From NCBI GenBank assembly GCA_016714785.1, contig JADKCC010000002.1, positions 888,804 through 952,803 of the forward strand: 64,000 nucleotides of DNA, written 5' to 3'. Under the pieces are notes generated by a model, which saw only the letters and a program-made list of their open reading frames with translations, was not told the origin of the DNA and did not search any database. The first letter of the stretch is position 1; each line of letters opens with the position of its first letter. This DNA comes from Saprospiraceae bacterium (GTDB lineage Bacteria > Bacteroidota > Bacteroidia > Chitinophagales > Saprospiraceae). Shown piece by piece: positions 16,430 to 25,986 of the stretch. The translations under genes and the position numbers were made by a program.

Positions 16430-18055
16430 ATGGATAAGCTGAAACTCACTTTAAGCTTGGCTTTCGTAGCACATATTTTATCTGCCCAATCCCAGTCATC
16501 TGGCAGCGGTTTACTTTTTTATAGTATAATTGGTTTATGTGCCATATTGGTAGTTTGGGCTATGTTAAGTCTAGCATCCAACTTGATGAAGATAGAAGCC
16601 AATAAATACGGTATTAAATCTGATAATAATAATATGAGTGTTTTTCCAGGGTTAAGAGACTTTTTTAAACCGCGCAAACCAACCTACATAAATGGTGGTA
16701 GTTTTCATCTACTTACAAAAGGTCATGATATCAAGTTGGCTGGATCGGCAGATATTTCTTTAATTGAGCAAACACCAGTTGCTCGATTTGGGATTAAACC
16801 TACAGACTTTCATGGTATGTCTCCCATTCCAAAGGTAGAATTGGAAGTAGGAAATGATGTAAAAGCTGGCGATGTCTTGTTTTATGATAAAAAAAGACCT
16901 GAAATCAAATATTGTTCACCGGTAAGTGGCGAGTTGGTAGATGTAAAAAGAGGAGAGAAGAGATCTATTGCAGAAGTGGTAATATTGGCAGATAAAGAAA
17001 TGAAGTATAAATCAGTCAATGTACCTAATATTGATACTTCTGATAGAAATACATTAATACATTTCATGGCTGAAAATGGACTTTGGCCAATGATAAATGA
17101 ACGACCATTTGATGTGGTTCCAGAGTTAGACACTATTCCAGTCAATATTTTTATTTCTACATTTGATACTGCACCACTAGCACCTGACAATAACCTTATA
17201 GTAAAAGACAATGAAGCAGCTTTCCAAACAGGGTTAAATGTACTTGGTAAATTGACATCTGGTAAAGTTCACCTTGGCTTAGATGCCAGAGGTAACTCAG
17301 CACCATCATCCGCTTTTACAGATGCCCTCGGTGTAGAAAAACATTGGTTTGCAGGAGCACATCCAGCAGGAAATGTGGGTATTCACATACATCATGTTGC
17401 TCCGATCAAAGGGCTGGACAAAGTATGGACATTGACAGTACAAGAAGTTATAACGATCGGTATGATGTTTTTGACCGGTCAATATCATGCTGAGCGAGTG
17501 GTAGCGTTAACAGGGGCCGAACTGAAGACACCAAAATATGTCAAGACTTTCCAAGGTGCAAATTTAGGAGATTTGTTGGCTGGTAACATAATGGGAGATA
17601 ATGTAAGAATCGTATCAGGTGACGTTCTTTCAGGCAAACAAGATACTATGGATGGATTTTTATCATTCAGAGCCGATCAAGTGACTGTTTTGACAGAGGG
17701 AGACGATTTTGAATTGTTTGGATGGTTATTGCCTTTGGCACCAAGGCCAAGTCTTTCTGGAACGATACCTTCTTATGGAGGTAAAGATTACCATTTTGAA
17801 GCCAATACCAATACACATGGTGAGAAAAGGGCTTTTGTTGTTTCAGGACAATATGAAGAAGTATTGCCAATGGATATATACCCACAGCACTTAATGAAAG
17901 CCATCATAACGGGTAATATTGAAAAAATGGAAGGCTTAGGAATAACCGAACTTACAGAAGAAGATGTCGCATTGTGTGAATTTGCATGTACATCAAAAAA
18001 TCCATTGCAAAGTCTTCTTAGACAAGGTTTGGATACTTTAAAAGAGCAATTATAA
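16430..18055 (+). CDS. nqrA: Na+-translocating NADH-quinone reductase subunit A, N-terminally extended
   Basis: First gene of a complete six-gene nqr operon. The NqrA homology begins near residue 92 (FHLLTKGHDIKLAGSAD) and runs to the end. The first 90 residues are extra compared with the roughly 450-residue norm: a signal-peptide-like start (LSLAFVAHILSAQS), a membrane segment (about 28-50), then a basic linker. NqrA normally is a cytosolic subunit without such an anchor. The promoter position 48 nt upstream favours the long form; an internal ATG at 16634 would give a near-normal length and is the alternative start. The subunit is part of the quinone-binding peripheral module of the Na+ pump. 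Confidence 0.93.
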   Translation: MDKLKLTLSLAFVAHILSAQSQSSGSGLLFYSIIGLCAILVVWAMLSLASNLMKIEANKYGIKSDNNNMSVFPGLRDFFKPRKPTYINGGSFHLLTKGHDIKLAGSADISLIEQTPVARFGIKPTDFHGMSPIPKVELEVGNDVKAGDVLFYDKKRPEIKYCSPVSGELVDVKRGEKRSIAEVVILADKEMKYKSVNVPNIDTSDRNTLIHFMAENGLWPMINERPFDVVPELDTIPVNIFISTFDTAPLAPDNNLIVKDNEAAFQTGLNVLGKLTSGKVHLGLDARGNSAPSSAFTDALGVEKHWFAGAHPAGNVGIHIHHVAPIKGLDKVWTLTVQEVITIGMMFLTGQYHAERVVALTGAELKTPKYVKTFQGANLGDLLAGNIMGDNVRIVSGDVLSGKQDTMDGFLSFRADQVTVLTEGDDFELFGWLLPLAPRPSLSGTIPSYGGKDYHFEANTNTHGEKRAFVVSGQYEEVLPMDIYPQHLMKAIITGNIEKMEGLGITELTEEDVALCEFACTSKNPLQSLLRQGLDTLKEQL

Positions 18056-18081
18056 TATAAAAACGAATTTATTATATACAA

Positions 18082-19332
18082 ATGGGATTAATAGATTTTT
18101 TAAAGAGAATAGAGCCAGATAAGAAAAAAAGTCCATTGTTGCACACTGCTTACGATGCCTTTTTTACTTTTGCTTATGCACCTGATACAGTAACAAAAGC
18201 TGGTACACATATCAAAGATGGTATGGATCTCAAGAGGTTAATGGTTACAGTTGTCATTGCAATGCAGCTATGTTATGTATTTGGCACCTATAATATTGGC
18301 CATCAGCATTTTGTAGCAGCGGGTGAGTATTTAGGTTTTATTGAAGGCTTTCATCTTAAATTAGCTCATGGGCTTATAAAGTTACTTCCAATATATGTTG
18401 TTAGTATGGCTGTAGGGTTAGGTATTGAATTTTATTTTGCTGCCAAAAAAGGCCATGCAGTCGAGGAAGGATATTTAGTGACTGGGGCTTTGATACCTCT
18501 CATAATGCCACCTGATATTCCATTGTGGATATTATCATTGTCAATATTTTTTGCTGTAATCATTGGAAAAGAAGCCTTTGGAGGTACGGGTATGAATATT
18601 TGGAACGTAGCTTTGTTAGCTAGAGTTTTTGTATTTTTTGCATATCCATTGACCATTGCTGGAGATCAAGTGTGGATTTCGGGTTTTGAAAAAATAGGAG
18701 AGGGTGCCGCTGTAAATTATAGTTGGTGGCATACTGGCTTTTTCAATACTATTTTTGAATCGCTTGGTTTGGCTACTTTTGATACTACAACAACCATCGT
18801 AAATGGATTTAGTGGTGCAACTCCATTAGCTCTTGCCTATGAAGGTGGATGGGAGAAGGTGACCAATGTATTTAGTGAGAATCAAATGATTTGGGGAGCA
18901 ATACCAGGATCAATAGGGGAGACAAATAAAGTATTTATTCTGATAGGTGCAGCTATATTATTATTAACTAGAGTGGCAAGTTGGAGGATTATGGCAGGTA
19001 TGGTTTTAGGTCTTATAGGTACTACTTGGATATTAAATGCACTTGGATCTACACCATTTATGACTGTAACGTGGACACAACATTTGATGATGGGTTCGTT
19101 TTTGTTTGCTATGGCTTTTATGGCCACGGATCCAGTGACAGCATCTACAACTAATAGAGGTAAATGGATTTATGGTATTTTGATAGGTTTCATTGGTATG
19201 CTTATAAGAGTAATGAATCCTGCCTATCCTGAGGGTTGGATGTTAGCGATATTATTTTTAAATACATTCGCACCTACCATTGATTATTTTGTTATTGAAT
19301 CAAACATTAAAAAAAGATTGAGCCGTGCATAG
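18082..19332 (+). CDS. nqrB: Na+-translocating NADH-quinone reductase subunit B
   Basis: 416 residues with about ten membrane helices. It carries the covalent FMN attachment motif SGAT with Thr247 (NGFSGATPLA). NqrB is the core membrane subunit that couples electron flow from FMN to riboflavin with Na+ movement. It starts 26 nt after nqrA and its last codons overlap the nqrC start by 8 nt. Confidence 0.97.
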   Translation: MGLIDFLKRIEPDKKKSPLLHTAYDAFFTFAYAPDTVTKAGTHIKDGMDLKRLMVTVVIAMQLCYVFGTYNIGHQHFVAAGEYLGFIEGFHLKLAHGLIKLLPIYVVSMAVGLGIEFYFAAKKGHAVEEGYLVTGALIPLIMPPDIPLWILSLSIFFAVIIGKEAFGGTGMNIWNVALLARVFVFFAYPLTIAGDQVWISGFEKIGEGAAVNYSWWHTGFFNTIFESLGLATFDTTTTIVNGFSGATPLALAYEGGWEKVTNVFSENQMIWGAIPGSIGETNKVFILIGAAILLLTRVASWRIMAGMVLGLIGTTWILNALGSTPFMTVTWTQHLMMGSFLFAMAFMATDPVTASTTNRGKWIYGILIGFIGMLIRVMNPAYPEGWMLAILFLNTFAPTIDYFVIESNIKKRLSRA

Positions 19333-20083
19333 TACAAGTTATATAATAAAATTTACCCTTGCTATGACTATTATTGTAGCTTTGGTTTTGTCATTGATGG
19401 TTTCTGGGCTTAAGGATGTACATACTGAAAACGAATCAGTATATAATAAAAAAGGCATTTTATCGGCAGTATCTGACCAATTGGGCAAAGACATCACGGC
19501 TTTAAGTAATAAGGAAGTCCAAGAAATTTTTGAGAAACAAATCGTTCAGAAGGTCGTTAATAATAAAGGAGAAGAGCTCACTGCTGAGCAAATCAAGGCA
19601 GCGACTGGTGCATCTTCTGCGGTTGATATAGATTTAGGAAAAGAAGCCAAGAAGCCGATAGACCAAAGATTGTTGCCAATTTTCACATATACAGATGCTA
19701 ACAAAAAAAGTTACAATATCTTATATGTGAGAGGTAAAGGATTATGGGATGAAATTTGGGGATACATTGCGTTTAGTGATGATTGGAATACCATTTCAGG
19801 TCAAGCTTTCGATCACAAAGGTGAAACTCCAGGTTTAGGTGCAGAGATCAAAGACAACAAATCATGGTATTCTCAGTTTACTGGCAAGAAGATTTATAAT
19901 CAAGCAGGTGAATACAAATCAGTGTCTGTAGTGAAAGGTGGTGTAAAAATACCAGATCATCAAGTTGATGCGATCTCTGGTGCTACCATCACTGGTAATG
20001 GAGTAGATGAAATGTTAGAAAAGGGTTTGAAAAACTATGAGCCTTATATACAGAAAAATAAAAAATCAGAACCAGTAAAATAA
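19325..20083 (+). CDS. nqrC: Na+-translocating NADH-quinone reductase subunit C
   Basis: 252 residues with one N-terminal membrane helix (about 8-28) and a periplasmic FMN-binding domain. The flavinylation motif SGAT is present with Thr221 (DAISGATITGNG); FMN would be attached by ApbE, which is not in the window. The gene starts at a GTG (19325) that overlaps the end of nqrB by 8 nt, which suggests translational coupling. Confidence 0.96.
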   Translation: MHSTSYIIKFTLAMTIIVALVLSLMVSGLKDVHTENESVYNKKGILSAVSDQLGKDITALSNKEVQEIFEKQIVQKVVNNKGEELTAEQIKAATGASSAVDIDLGKEAKKPIDQRLLPIFTYTDANKKSYNILYVRGKGLWDEIWGYIAFSDDWNTISGQAFDHKGETPGLGAEIKDNKSWYSQFTGKKIYNQAGEYKSVSVVKGGVKIPDHQVDAISGATITGNGVDEMLEKGLKNYEPYIQKNKKSEPVK

Positions 20084-20088
20084 ACAAA

Positions 20089-20790
20089 ATGGCTGAAGTA
20101 TTAAATGTATCAAAAAAAGAGCAATCGGCGTTTTCTTTCGGTAAGGAAGAAATAAGGTTATTGACTGATCCGCTGAGCGATAATAACCCTATTACAATCC
20201 AAATCCTTGGAGTTTGTTCTGCATTGGCAGTAACCACATTAGTATCTAAGGCAATAGTAATGGGAATAGCTGTTACCTTAGTTACGGCATTTTCTAATCT
20301 CTTTACTTCTGCACTTCGTAATTATATCCCGAAATCTATCAGGATGATCGTTCAATTAGTGATCATAGCATTTTTGGTAACTGTTGTGGAGTTGGCTTTG
20401 AAAGCGGCAAACTATCCTATTTGGAAAGATTTATCGGTATTTATCGGATTGATCATTACCAATTGTATTGTGATGGGTAGGCTGGAAGCCTACGCAATGG
20501 CCAACAAACCATGGAAGTCCTTTTTAGATGGTATCGGAAATGGAGTGGGTTATTCTCTTATTTTGATAATTGTAGCGGTTTTTAGGGAGCTTTTTGGTAA
20601 AGGTTCTCTATTGGATTATAAAATCATTGGGCCTACCTCTGAGTATGTATTAAATACCACAAGTTCCGCATGGTTGTCATGGTACACTCCAAACAACTTA
20701 TTTGTACTTTCGCCAGCTGCCATGTTTTTGATTGCAGTTATTATTTGGGTACAGAGAAGTAGAAATCCAAAATTAGTAGATATTTCTTAA
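20089..20790 (+). CDS. nqrD: Na+-translocating NADH-quinone reductase subunit D
   Basis: 233 residues, strongly hydrophobic, about six helices. It contains the NCIVMGR block typical of NqrD/RnfE subunits (TNCIVMGRLEAYAM), whose cysteine helps hold the intramembrane iron centre between NqrD and NqrE. It begins 5 nt after nqrC. Confidence 0.97.
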   Translation: MAEVLNVSKKEQSAFSFGKEEIRLLTDPLSDNNPITIQILGVCSALAVTTLVSKAIVMGIAVTLVTAFSNLFTSALRNYIPKSIRMIVQLVIIAFLVTVVELALKAANYPIWKDLSVFIGLIITNCIVMGRLEAYAMANKPWKSFLDGIGNGVGYSLILIIVAVFRELFGKGSLLDYKIIGPTSEYVLNTTSSAWLSWYTPNNLFVLSPAAMFLIAVIIWVQRSRNPKLVDIS

Positions 20791-20808
20791 TCATTATAAT
20801 AAATAGAA

Positions 20809-21414
20809 ATGGGTGATATAATAAATATATTCATAAAATCTGCCTTTATTGAAAATCTAGCTTTGTCTTATTTTCTTGGTATGTGTTCTTTTCTGGCAGT
20901 TTCCAAAAGTGTAAAGACGGCACTTGGTCTGGGTATTGCTGTTATTTTTGTTAATGGACTTACGATTCCTTTGAACTGGTTGATAGATTACTATTTTTTA
21001 GGGGAAGGTGGTCTTTTTGGCATGGATCTTACTTTCCTAAGGTTTATCATATTTATTTCCACCATTGCTGCATTAGTTCAGTTGGTTGAAATGGTAGTAG
21101 AAAAGTATTCTCCTTCTCTATACAATTCATTAGGTATTTTCCTTCCATTAATCACTGTAAACTGTGCTATTTTAGGCGCATCTTTATTTATGATTACTAA
21201 GGAGTATAATTTTGCACAATCTGTATCATTTGGCCTAGGTGGTGGTGTCGGTTGGGCTTTGGCTATCGTAGCCATTGCAGGTATTCGGGAGAAAATGGCC
21301 TATTCTCAGATTCCACCAGCACTTCGTGGGCTTGGTATGGCATTTTTCCTAACAGGATTGATGGGTATGGCTTTTATGGGATTGATGGGTATTGATCCAG
21401 CAGCATTTAAATAA
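20809..21414 (+). CDS. nqrE: Na+-translocating NADH-quinone reductase subunit E
   Basis: 201 residues, about six membrane helices, with the NCAILGASLF block typical of NqrE/RnfA and the paired cysteine near the N-terminal half-helix (YFLGMCSFLAVSK). It forms the pseudo-symmetric partner of NqrD around the iron centre. It sits 18 nt after nqrD. Confidence 0.97.
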   Translation: MGDIINIFIKSAFIENLALSYFLGMCSFLAVSKSVKTALGLGIAVIFVNGLTIPLNWLIDYYFLGEGGLFGMDLTFLRFIIFISTIAALVQLVEMVVEKYSPSLYNSLGIFLPLITVNCAILGASLFMITKEYNFAQSVSFGLGGGVGWALAIVAIAGIREKMAYSQIPPALRGLGMAFFLTGLMGMAFMGLMGIDPAAFK

Positions 21415-21434
21415 GAAATTAAATAGTAATAGAA

Positions 21435-22757
21435 ATGTTTGTAGCATTATCAGTTATAATATTTTCAGCGATCATCTTGGGGCTTTCCTACATGCTGATC
21501 TATGCACGAAAAAAGTTAGTACCTCAAGGAGATGTGAAAATTTTCATCAATGGGGATGAAAACAATCCGATCCTTGCAAAGCCAGGTTCTTCTTTGCTTT
21601 CCACTCTAGGTGATAGCAATATATTCTTACCTTCAGCATGTGGTGGAGGTGGTACTTGTGCAATGTGTGAATGCCATGTATATGATGGTGGAGGCGATGT
21701 GCTTCCTACAGAGATGAATCACCTTACACGCAAAGAAGCTGCTGAAGGTATGCGTCTGGCATGTCAGGTTAAGGTACGCCAAGATATGAAAATTGGTATT
21801 CCAGAAGAAATCTTTGGTATCAAAAAGTGGGAATGTGAAGTGATCTCAAATTATAACGTAGCTACCTTTATCAAGGAGTTTATAGTCCGACTACCACCTG
21901 GAGAGAATTTGGATTTTCAAGCTGGTGGATATATTCAGATAGATGTACCGCCAGTGAAGGTTGATTTTAAAGATATGGATATTACTGCACACCCTAAGTA
22001 TCATGATAGACCTGACAAATTTCAGAAAGATTGGGATCAAAATAAAATGTGGGACTTAAAGATGGTCAATGATGAGCCTATCTTTAGAGCTTACTCTATG
22101 TCCAATCACCCTGCTGAAGGAAATATAGTGTCGCTTACTATCAGGATTGCGACGCCACCATTTAAATTTAAGTTTTTGCCAGATGGTAAGAGACAGTGGG
22201 ATGGATATGAAGCCGTGAATCCTGGTATTTGCTCATCTTACGTTTTCTCTAGAAAGCCTGGTGATAAGGTGACTATATCTGGACCTTATGGCGAATTCTT
22301 CATCAAACCTACACAAGCAGAAATGCTGTACGTAGGTGGTGGAGCTGGTATGGCTCCGATGAGATCGCACCTTTACCATTTGTTCCAAACATTGAAAACA
22401 GGTAGAAAGGTTACTTTCTTCTATGGTGGTAGGACAAAACAAGAGTTATTCTACATTGAAGAGTTTAGAGAGATTGAAAAGAATTTCCCTAATTTCAGAT
22501 TTGCTGTAGCACTTGATAATCCTTTGCCAGAAGATAATTGGGTACTTAAGAAAGACTTAAATGACCCAGAAGGTGATGGTTTTAAAGGTTTTGTACACAA
22601 TGTAGTGATAGCTGAATATCTTAGTAAACATCCAGCGCCGGAAGAAGTTGAATTGTATTTCTGTGGGCCACCAATGATGAACCAATCAGTAATCAAAATG
22701 GCCGACGATTGGGGAATTCCTAAGGAAAATGTATCGTTTGATGATTTTGGTGGGTAA
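21435..22757 (+). CDS. nqrF: Na+-translocating NADH-quinone reductase subunit F
   Basis: The NADH-oxidising entry subunit, 440 residues. One N-terminal membrane helix (1-24), then a [2Fe-2S] ferredoxin domain with ligands Cys69, Cys75, Cys78 and Cys110, then a ferredoxin-NADP-reductase-like module with the FAD motif RAYSMSNHP and the NADH-binding YVGGGAGMAPMRS. It is the last gene of the operon and is followed by a terminator. Confidence 0.97.
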   Translation: MFVALSVIIFSAIILGLSYMLIYARKKLVPQGDVKIFINGDENNPILAKPGSSLLSTLGDSNIFLPSACGGGGTCAMCECHVYDGGGDVLPTEMNHLTRKEAAEGMRLACQVKVRQDMKIGIPEEIFGIKKWECEVISNYNVATFIKEFIVRLPPGENLDFQAGGYIQIDVPPVKVDFKDMDITAHPKYHDRPDKFQKDWDQNKMWDLKMVNDEPIFRAYSMSNHPAEGNIVSLTIRIATPPFKFKFLPDGKRQWDGYEAVNPGICSSYVFSRKPGDKVTISGPYGEFFIKPTQAEMLYVGGGAGMAPMRSHLYHLFQTLKTGRKVTFFYGGRTKQELFYIEEFREIEKNFPNFRFAVALDNPLPEDNWVLKKDLNDPEGDGFKGFVHNVVIAEYLSKHPAPEEVELYFCGPPMMNQSVIKMADDWGIPKENVSFDDFGG

Positions 22758-22784
22758 TGTACCCTTGATTAAATAGATGTAGAG

Positions 22785-22812
22785 AGGGAATCAGTGATGG
22801 TTCCCTTTTTTT
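22785..22812 (+). terminator. Intrinsic terminator of the nqr operon
   Basis: AGGGAA (22785-22790) pairs with TTCCCT (22801-22806), followed by a T run. Confidence 0.8.
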
Positions 22813-22834
22813 AATTTAGTTAAAATATTTGAAC

Positions 22835-23149
22835 ATGGAATGGTCTTTGGGTGCATTTGATTGGTCTCTTGTAGTGACTATATTTTTTGGAGCTGTGAGC
22901 GGCTATGTTGCTAGTAGGATATTAGGTGGAGAAGGATTTGGCTTTTTGGGGAACATGGTAGTGGGAGTTATCGGAGGTTATGTAGGTTCTTGGCTTGTAA
23001 AAATTGCCAAAGTACCGTTGATGGATGGATTTTTTGGTAATCTTATTAGCTCTGTTGGTGGTGCAATTATTTTGATTTTTTTCCTTGAACTAATCAAGTA
23101 TATGCAACGGAGTAATCAGTCGAGTAAGAAATCAAGAGCAAAGAGGTGA
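22835..23149 (+). CDS. GlsB/YeaQ/YmgE-family small membrane protein
   Basis: 104 residues from ATG 22835 (a TTG two codons earlier is also possible). Three glycine-rich membrane helices include SGYVASRILGGEGFGFLGN and VVGVIGGYVGSWLV, which match the transglycosylase-associated / GlsB stress-protein family. The C-terminus is basic (SSKKSRAKR). Function in the family is poorly defined, with links to general stress and envelope. It lies after the nqr terminator and has no clear partner. Confidence 0.85.
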   Translation: MEWSLGAFDWSLVVTIFFGAVSGYVASRILGGEGFGFLGNMVVGVIGGYVGSWLVKIAKVPLMDGFFGNLISSVGGAIILIFFLELIKYMQRSNQSSKKSRAKR

Positions 23150-23467
23150 GAAAAAATTTAATATTGTATAAAGCTTTAATGTCTTGAAAAATGAAAAAAT
23201 TGCTTTCTTTTTTTATATTCTGATCCAAATGGGTTGCGTTTTATCTTAATATTGAATATCTTAGAGTGATTTTTTTTGGATTTATAAATCGTTTAGATTA
23301 CCTGCGATTCTATGGTGTTGGGAGTGATTTGGGTATTCATCTATCTTCTGCGTAAAAAATAATCAATTAGTTTGTAACTAAGAAATTGTCTATACAAAAT
23401 CTAAGTAATTTTTTCGTACGCTTAATTCTACTAATATTTTTTTATCTTTGTGGTCTAAAAACAAATT
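23150..23467. other. Intergenic region upstream of dnaX
   Basis: 318 bp of AT-rich DNA. The only feature I can support is the promoter-like TATCTTTG at 23443-23450, 17 nt before the dnaX start codon. Confidence 0.5.
23443..23450 (+). promoter_or_regulatory. Putative -7 element (TATCTTTG) of dnaX
   Basis: Matches TAnnTTTG; the expected start would leave a leader of about 10 nt. Confidence 0.5.
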
Positions 23468-25261
23468 ATGAGCAATTTTGTAGTATCAGCGCGAAAATAC
23501 AGGCCTACCACCTTCGATGAGGTAGTGGGTCAGGATCACGTAGCCAAAACACTCAAAAATGCCCTACAAACCGACCACTTAGCACATGCATTCCTTTTTA
23601 CAGGTCCACGTGGTGTAGGTAAAACTACTTGTGCAAGGATACTAGCTAAGATCATCAATTGTGAAAACCCAATCAATAAGGTAGAAGCTTGCAATCAGTG
23701 TACTTCATGTACGTCTTTCAATGATAATGCTTCGTTCAATATATTAGAGCTCGATGCTGCATCCAATAATAGTGTGGACAATATGCGCACACTGATCGAG
23801 CAGGTCAGATTCCAACCACAGCATGGCAAATATAAAGTATTCATCATAGATGAGGTACACATGTTGACCACGCAAGCATTCAATGCATTTCTAAAAACGC
23901 TAGAGGAGCCACCTTCGTATGCCATTTTCATATTGGCTACTACAGAAAAACACAAGATTATACCTACTATTTTGTCTCGATGCCAGATATTTGATTTCAA
24001 AAGAATACAGATTTCGGATGCAGTGGCACAGCTTGAAAAAATATGCGAAAAAGAAGGCATTAAAGCAGATAAAGAAGCGCTCCACACTATCGCTACTAAG
24101 GCAGATGGCGCCATGAGAGATGCGCTTACCATTTTTGATAAAATATCGAGTTCGACCAATGATATTATCACCTACAAAGATGTTGTAGCCAATCTGAATT
24201 TGTTGGATTATGAATATTACTTTAAAATCACAGATTCATTTCTCAAAGAAGATATCGCAGATGTATTGATTACACTTAATGAAATCGTCAAACTTGGTTT
24301 TGATGCGGATCATTTTGTGGTAGGATTAGCTGAGCATTTTAGAGATTTGTTGATTGCTAAAGTCCCTGCAACACTTGGTATTTTGGATGTAAGTGATGAA
24401 TTGAAAAAAAGATATTATAATCAAGCAATGATTGCAAAAGCGTCGTTTTTGTTGTCAGGATTGAATATCTTGAATCAATGCGATATAGACCTTGCTAGGG
24501 CCAAAAACAAACGATTGCAAGTAGAGTTAGCACTCAGTAAACTAACGTATCTAAACAGGGCATCAGATGTTGATATTTTCGGTAACAAAGCCGAATCTCA
24601 GGAAAAAAAAACTGAATTCCTGAACGATAGTACTCAAAAATCAATTGAAATAGCTGGTGAAACAGTAGCCGAAGCTCCGAAAGAGCAATCTAACCCACAG
24701 AATGCTGAAGTTATACCGCCAACTGCATTAAAAATATCTGAACCCGCTATACAAGTTGAAGCGCCAATAGTTACCAAAACCACAGCAAGTCCAGCATCCG
24801 TTTCACCCTTGAAGATGACCAATATCGATGCTATACGGGAAAGCATCAAACTAGCAGAACAAACAAAAGCTGAAGCTAGGAAAAACATAAGTCTGGATGG
24901 TGTCAAGGAAATATGGTCAGATTATACAGATAATAATCAGTCAAAAAGTGTGCAGTCAGCGCTTAAATTGGCCATCTTGGGTTTGGAAGAAAAAGTCATT
25001 TCTGCTAAAGTCCCGACACAAGTATCACGAGATATGATACTCCAAGAAACGGTATTGTTAGATCGTTTGCGCAATGAATTGGGCGTCAGTGATTTGGTTT
25101 TTGACATACAAATAGATAAATCACTTTTTCCCGATTTTGAAGAAAGTAAACCGGTGCAAAGCATGACCCAAAGGGAAAAATATATAGTAATGCTCGAAAA
25201 AAACCCAAGTCTCGGATCATTTACCAAAAAATTTGGTTTAAAATTAGATACAGAAGTTTAA
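23468..25261 (+). CDS. dnaX: DNA polymerase III subunit gamma/tau
   Basis: 597 residues. The N-terminal AAA+ clamp-loader ATPase shows Walker A GPRGVGKT (46-53), a zinc module with Cys65, Cys75, Cys78 and Cys81, Walker B IIDEVHML (about 127-133) and the SRC motif with arginine finger (ILSRCQIFDF). Domain III follows to about residue 365, then a Lys/Glu/Pro-rich linker and a C-terminal tau-type domain. It loads the sliding clamp at the replication fork. It is followed 24 nt later by a Crp/Fnr regulator. Confidence 0.97.
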   Translation: MSNFVVSARKYRPTTFDEVVGQDHVAKTLKNALQTDHLAHAFLFTGPRGVGKTTCARILAKIINCENPINKVEACNQCTSCTSFNDNASFNILELDAASNNSVDNMRTLIEQVRFQPQHGKYKVFIIDEVHMLTTQAFNAFLKTLEEPPSYAIFILATTEKHKIIPTILSRCQIFDFKRIQISDAVAQLEKICEKEGIKADKEALHTIATKADGAMRDALTIFDKISSSTNDIITYKDVVANLNLLDYEYYFKITDSFLKEDIADVLITLNEIVKLGFDADHFVVGLAEHFRDLLIAKVPATLGILDVSDELKKRYYNQAMIAKASFLLSGLNILNQCDIDLARAKNKRLQVELALSKLTYLNRASDVDIFGNKAESQEKKTEFLNDSTQKSIEIAGETVAEAPKEQSNPQNAEVIPPTALKISEPAIQVEAPIVTKTTASPASVSPLKMTNIDAIRESIKLAEQTKAEARKNISLDGVKEIWSDYTDNNQSKSVQSALKLAILGLEEKVISAKVPTQVSRDMILQETVLLDRLRNELGVSDLVFDIQIDKSLFPDFEESKPVQSMTQREKYIVMLEKNPSLGSFTKKFGLKLDTEV

Positions 25262-25285
25262 TCGTATTGCTAATCACTCAACATC

Positions 25286-25972
25286 ATGTCACAAAATTCC
25301 ATTTGGTACGCTGAAAATATAGACCTTGATGCTTTATTTCTGTCCAATAAAACGATCGAAATAGAGTTTAAGTCTAAGAGCAAAACCATAAAAAAGGGTG
25401 ATTACATCTATTTGCCAGAAGAAATGTCTGACAAAATCTATTTTATCCTAGAAGGAAAAGTAAAACTAGGCACTTATAGAGATGGTGACAAAGAAGTGGT
25501 TACAGCCATTCTTACCAAAGGTGATGTTTTTGGTGAAGGCTCTATTTTGGGCGCACAAAAAAGAAAGGATTTTGCTATCGCTGCAGATACTACCGAATTG
25601 TCCATCTTAACGCAAGAAGAATTTAATTACTTAGTGAAAAAATACGCAGCGCTCAATATACTTATGATGCAGATTATGAGCGATAGAGTTTCCGAAATGG
25701 AGGAAAGACTCGAATCATTGGTGTTTAAAGATTCTAAAACTCGAATTTTGGATTTTTTGATCAGAAGTGTGGAGAAAAAAGGACAACGAATTGGCTATGA
25801 GTGGGTTTTGCGCAATTTTATAACTCATCAAGATATAGCCAGTTTGACATCCACATCGAGACAGTCAGTCACTATGATACTCAATGAACTAAGAAATGAA
25901 AATATCATTCAGTTTGACCGCAAAAGACTATTAGTGAGAGACTTTGACAAGCTAAAATCATTGGTAAAATAG
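25286..25972 (+). CDS. Crp/Fnr-family transcriptional regulator
   Basis: 228 residues. The N-terminal cyclic-nucleotide-binding-like beta-roll (about 25-140) has GKVKLG and KGDVFGEGSILG; the Glu/Arg set of true cAMP sensors is incomplete, so the ligand is unknown. The C-terminal Crp-type winged helix (about 150-225) has the recognition helix region IASLTSTSRQSVTMILNEL. There is no cluster of N-terminal cysteines as in FNR. It lies 24 nt after dnaX and 14 nt before the DUF3109 gene, so the three may be co-transcribed. Confidence 0.92.
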   Translation: MSQNSIWYAENIDLDALFLSNKTIEIEFKSKSKTIKKGDYIYLPEEMSDKIYFILEGKVKLGTYRDGDKEVVTAILTKGDVFGEGSILGAQKRKDFAIAADTTELSILTQEEFNYLVKKYAALNILMMQIMSDRVSEMEERLESLVFKDSKTRILDFLIRSVEKKGQRIGYEWVLRNFITHQDIASLTSTSRQSVTMILNELRNENIIQFDRKRLLVRDFDKLKSLVK

Positions 25973-25986
25973 TATAAATAAATATC

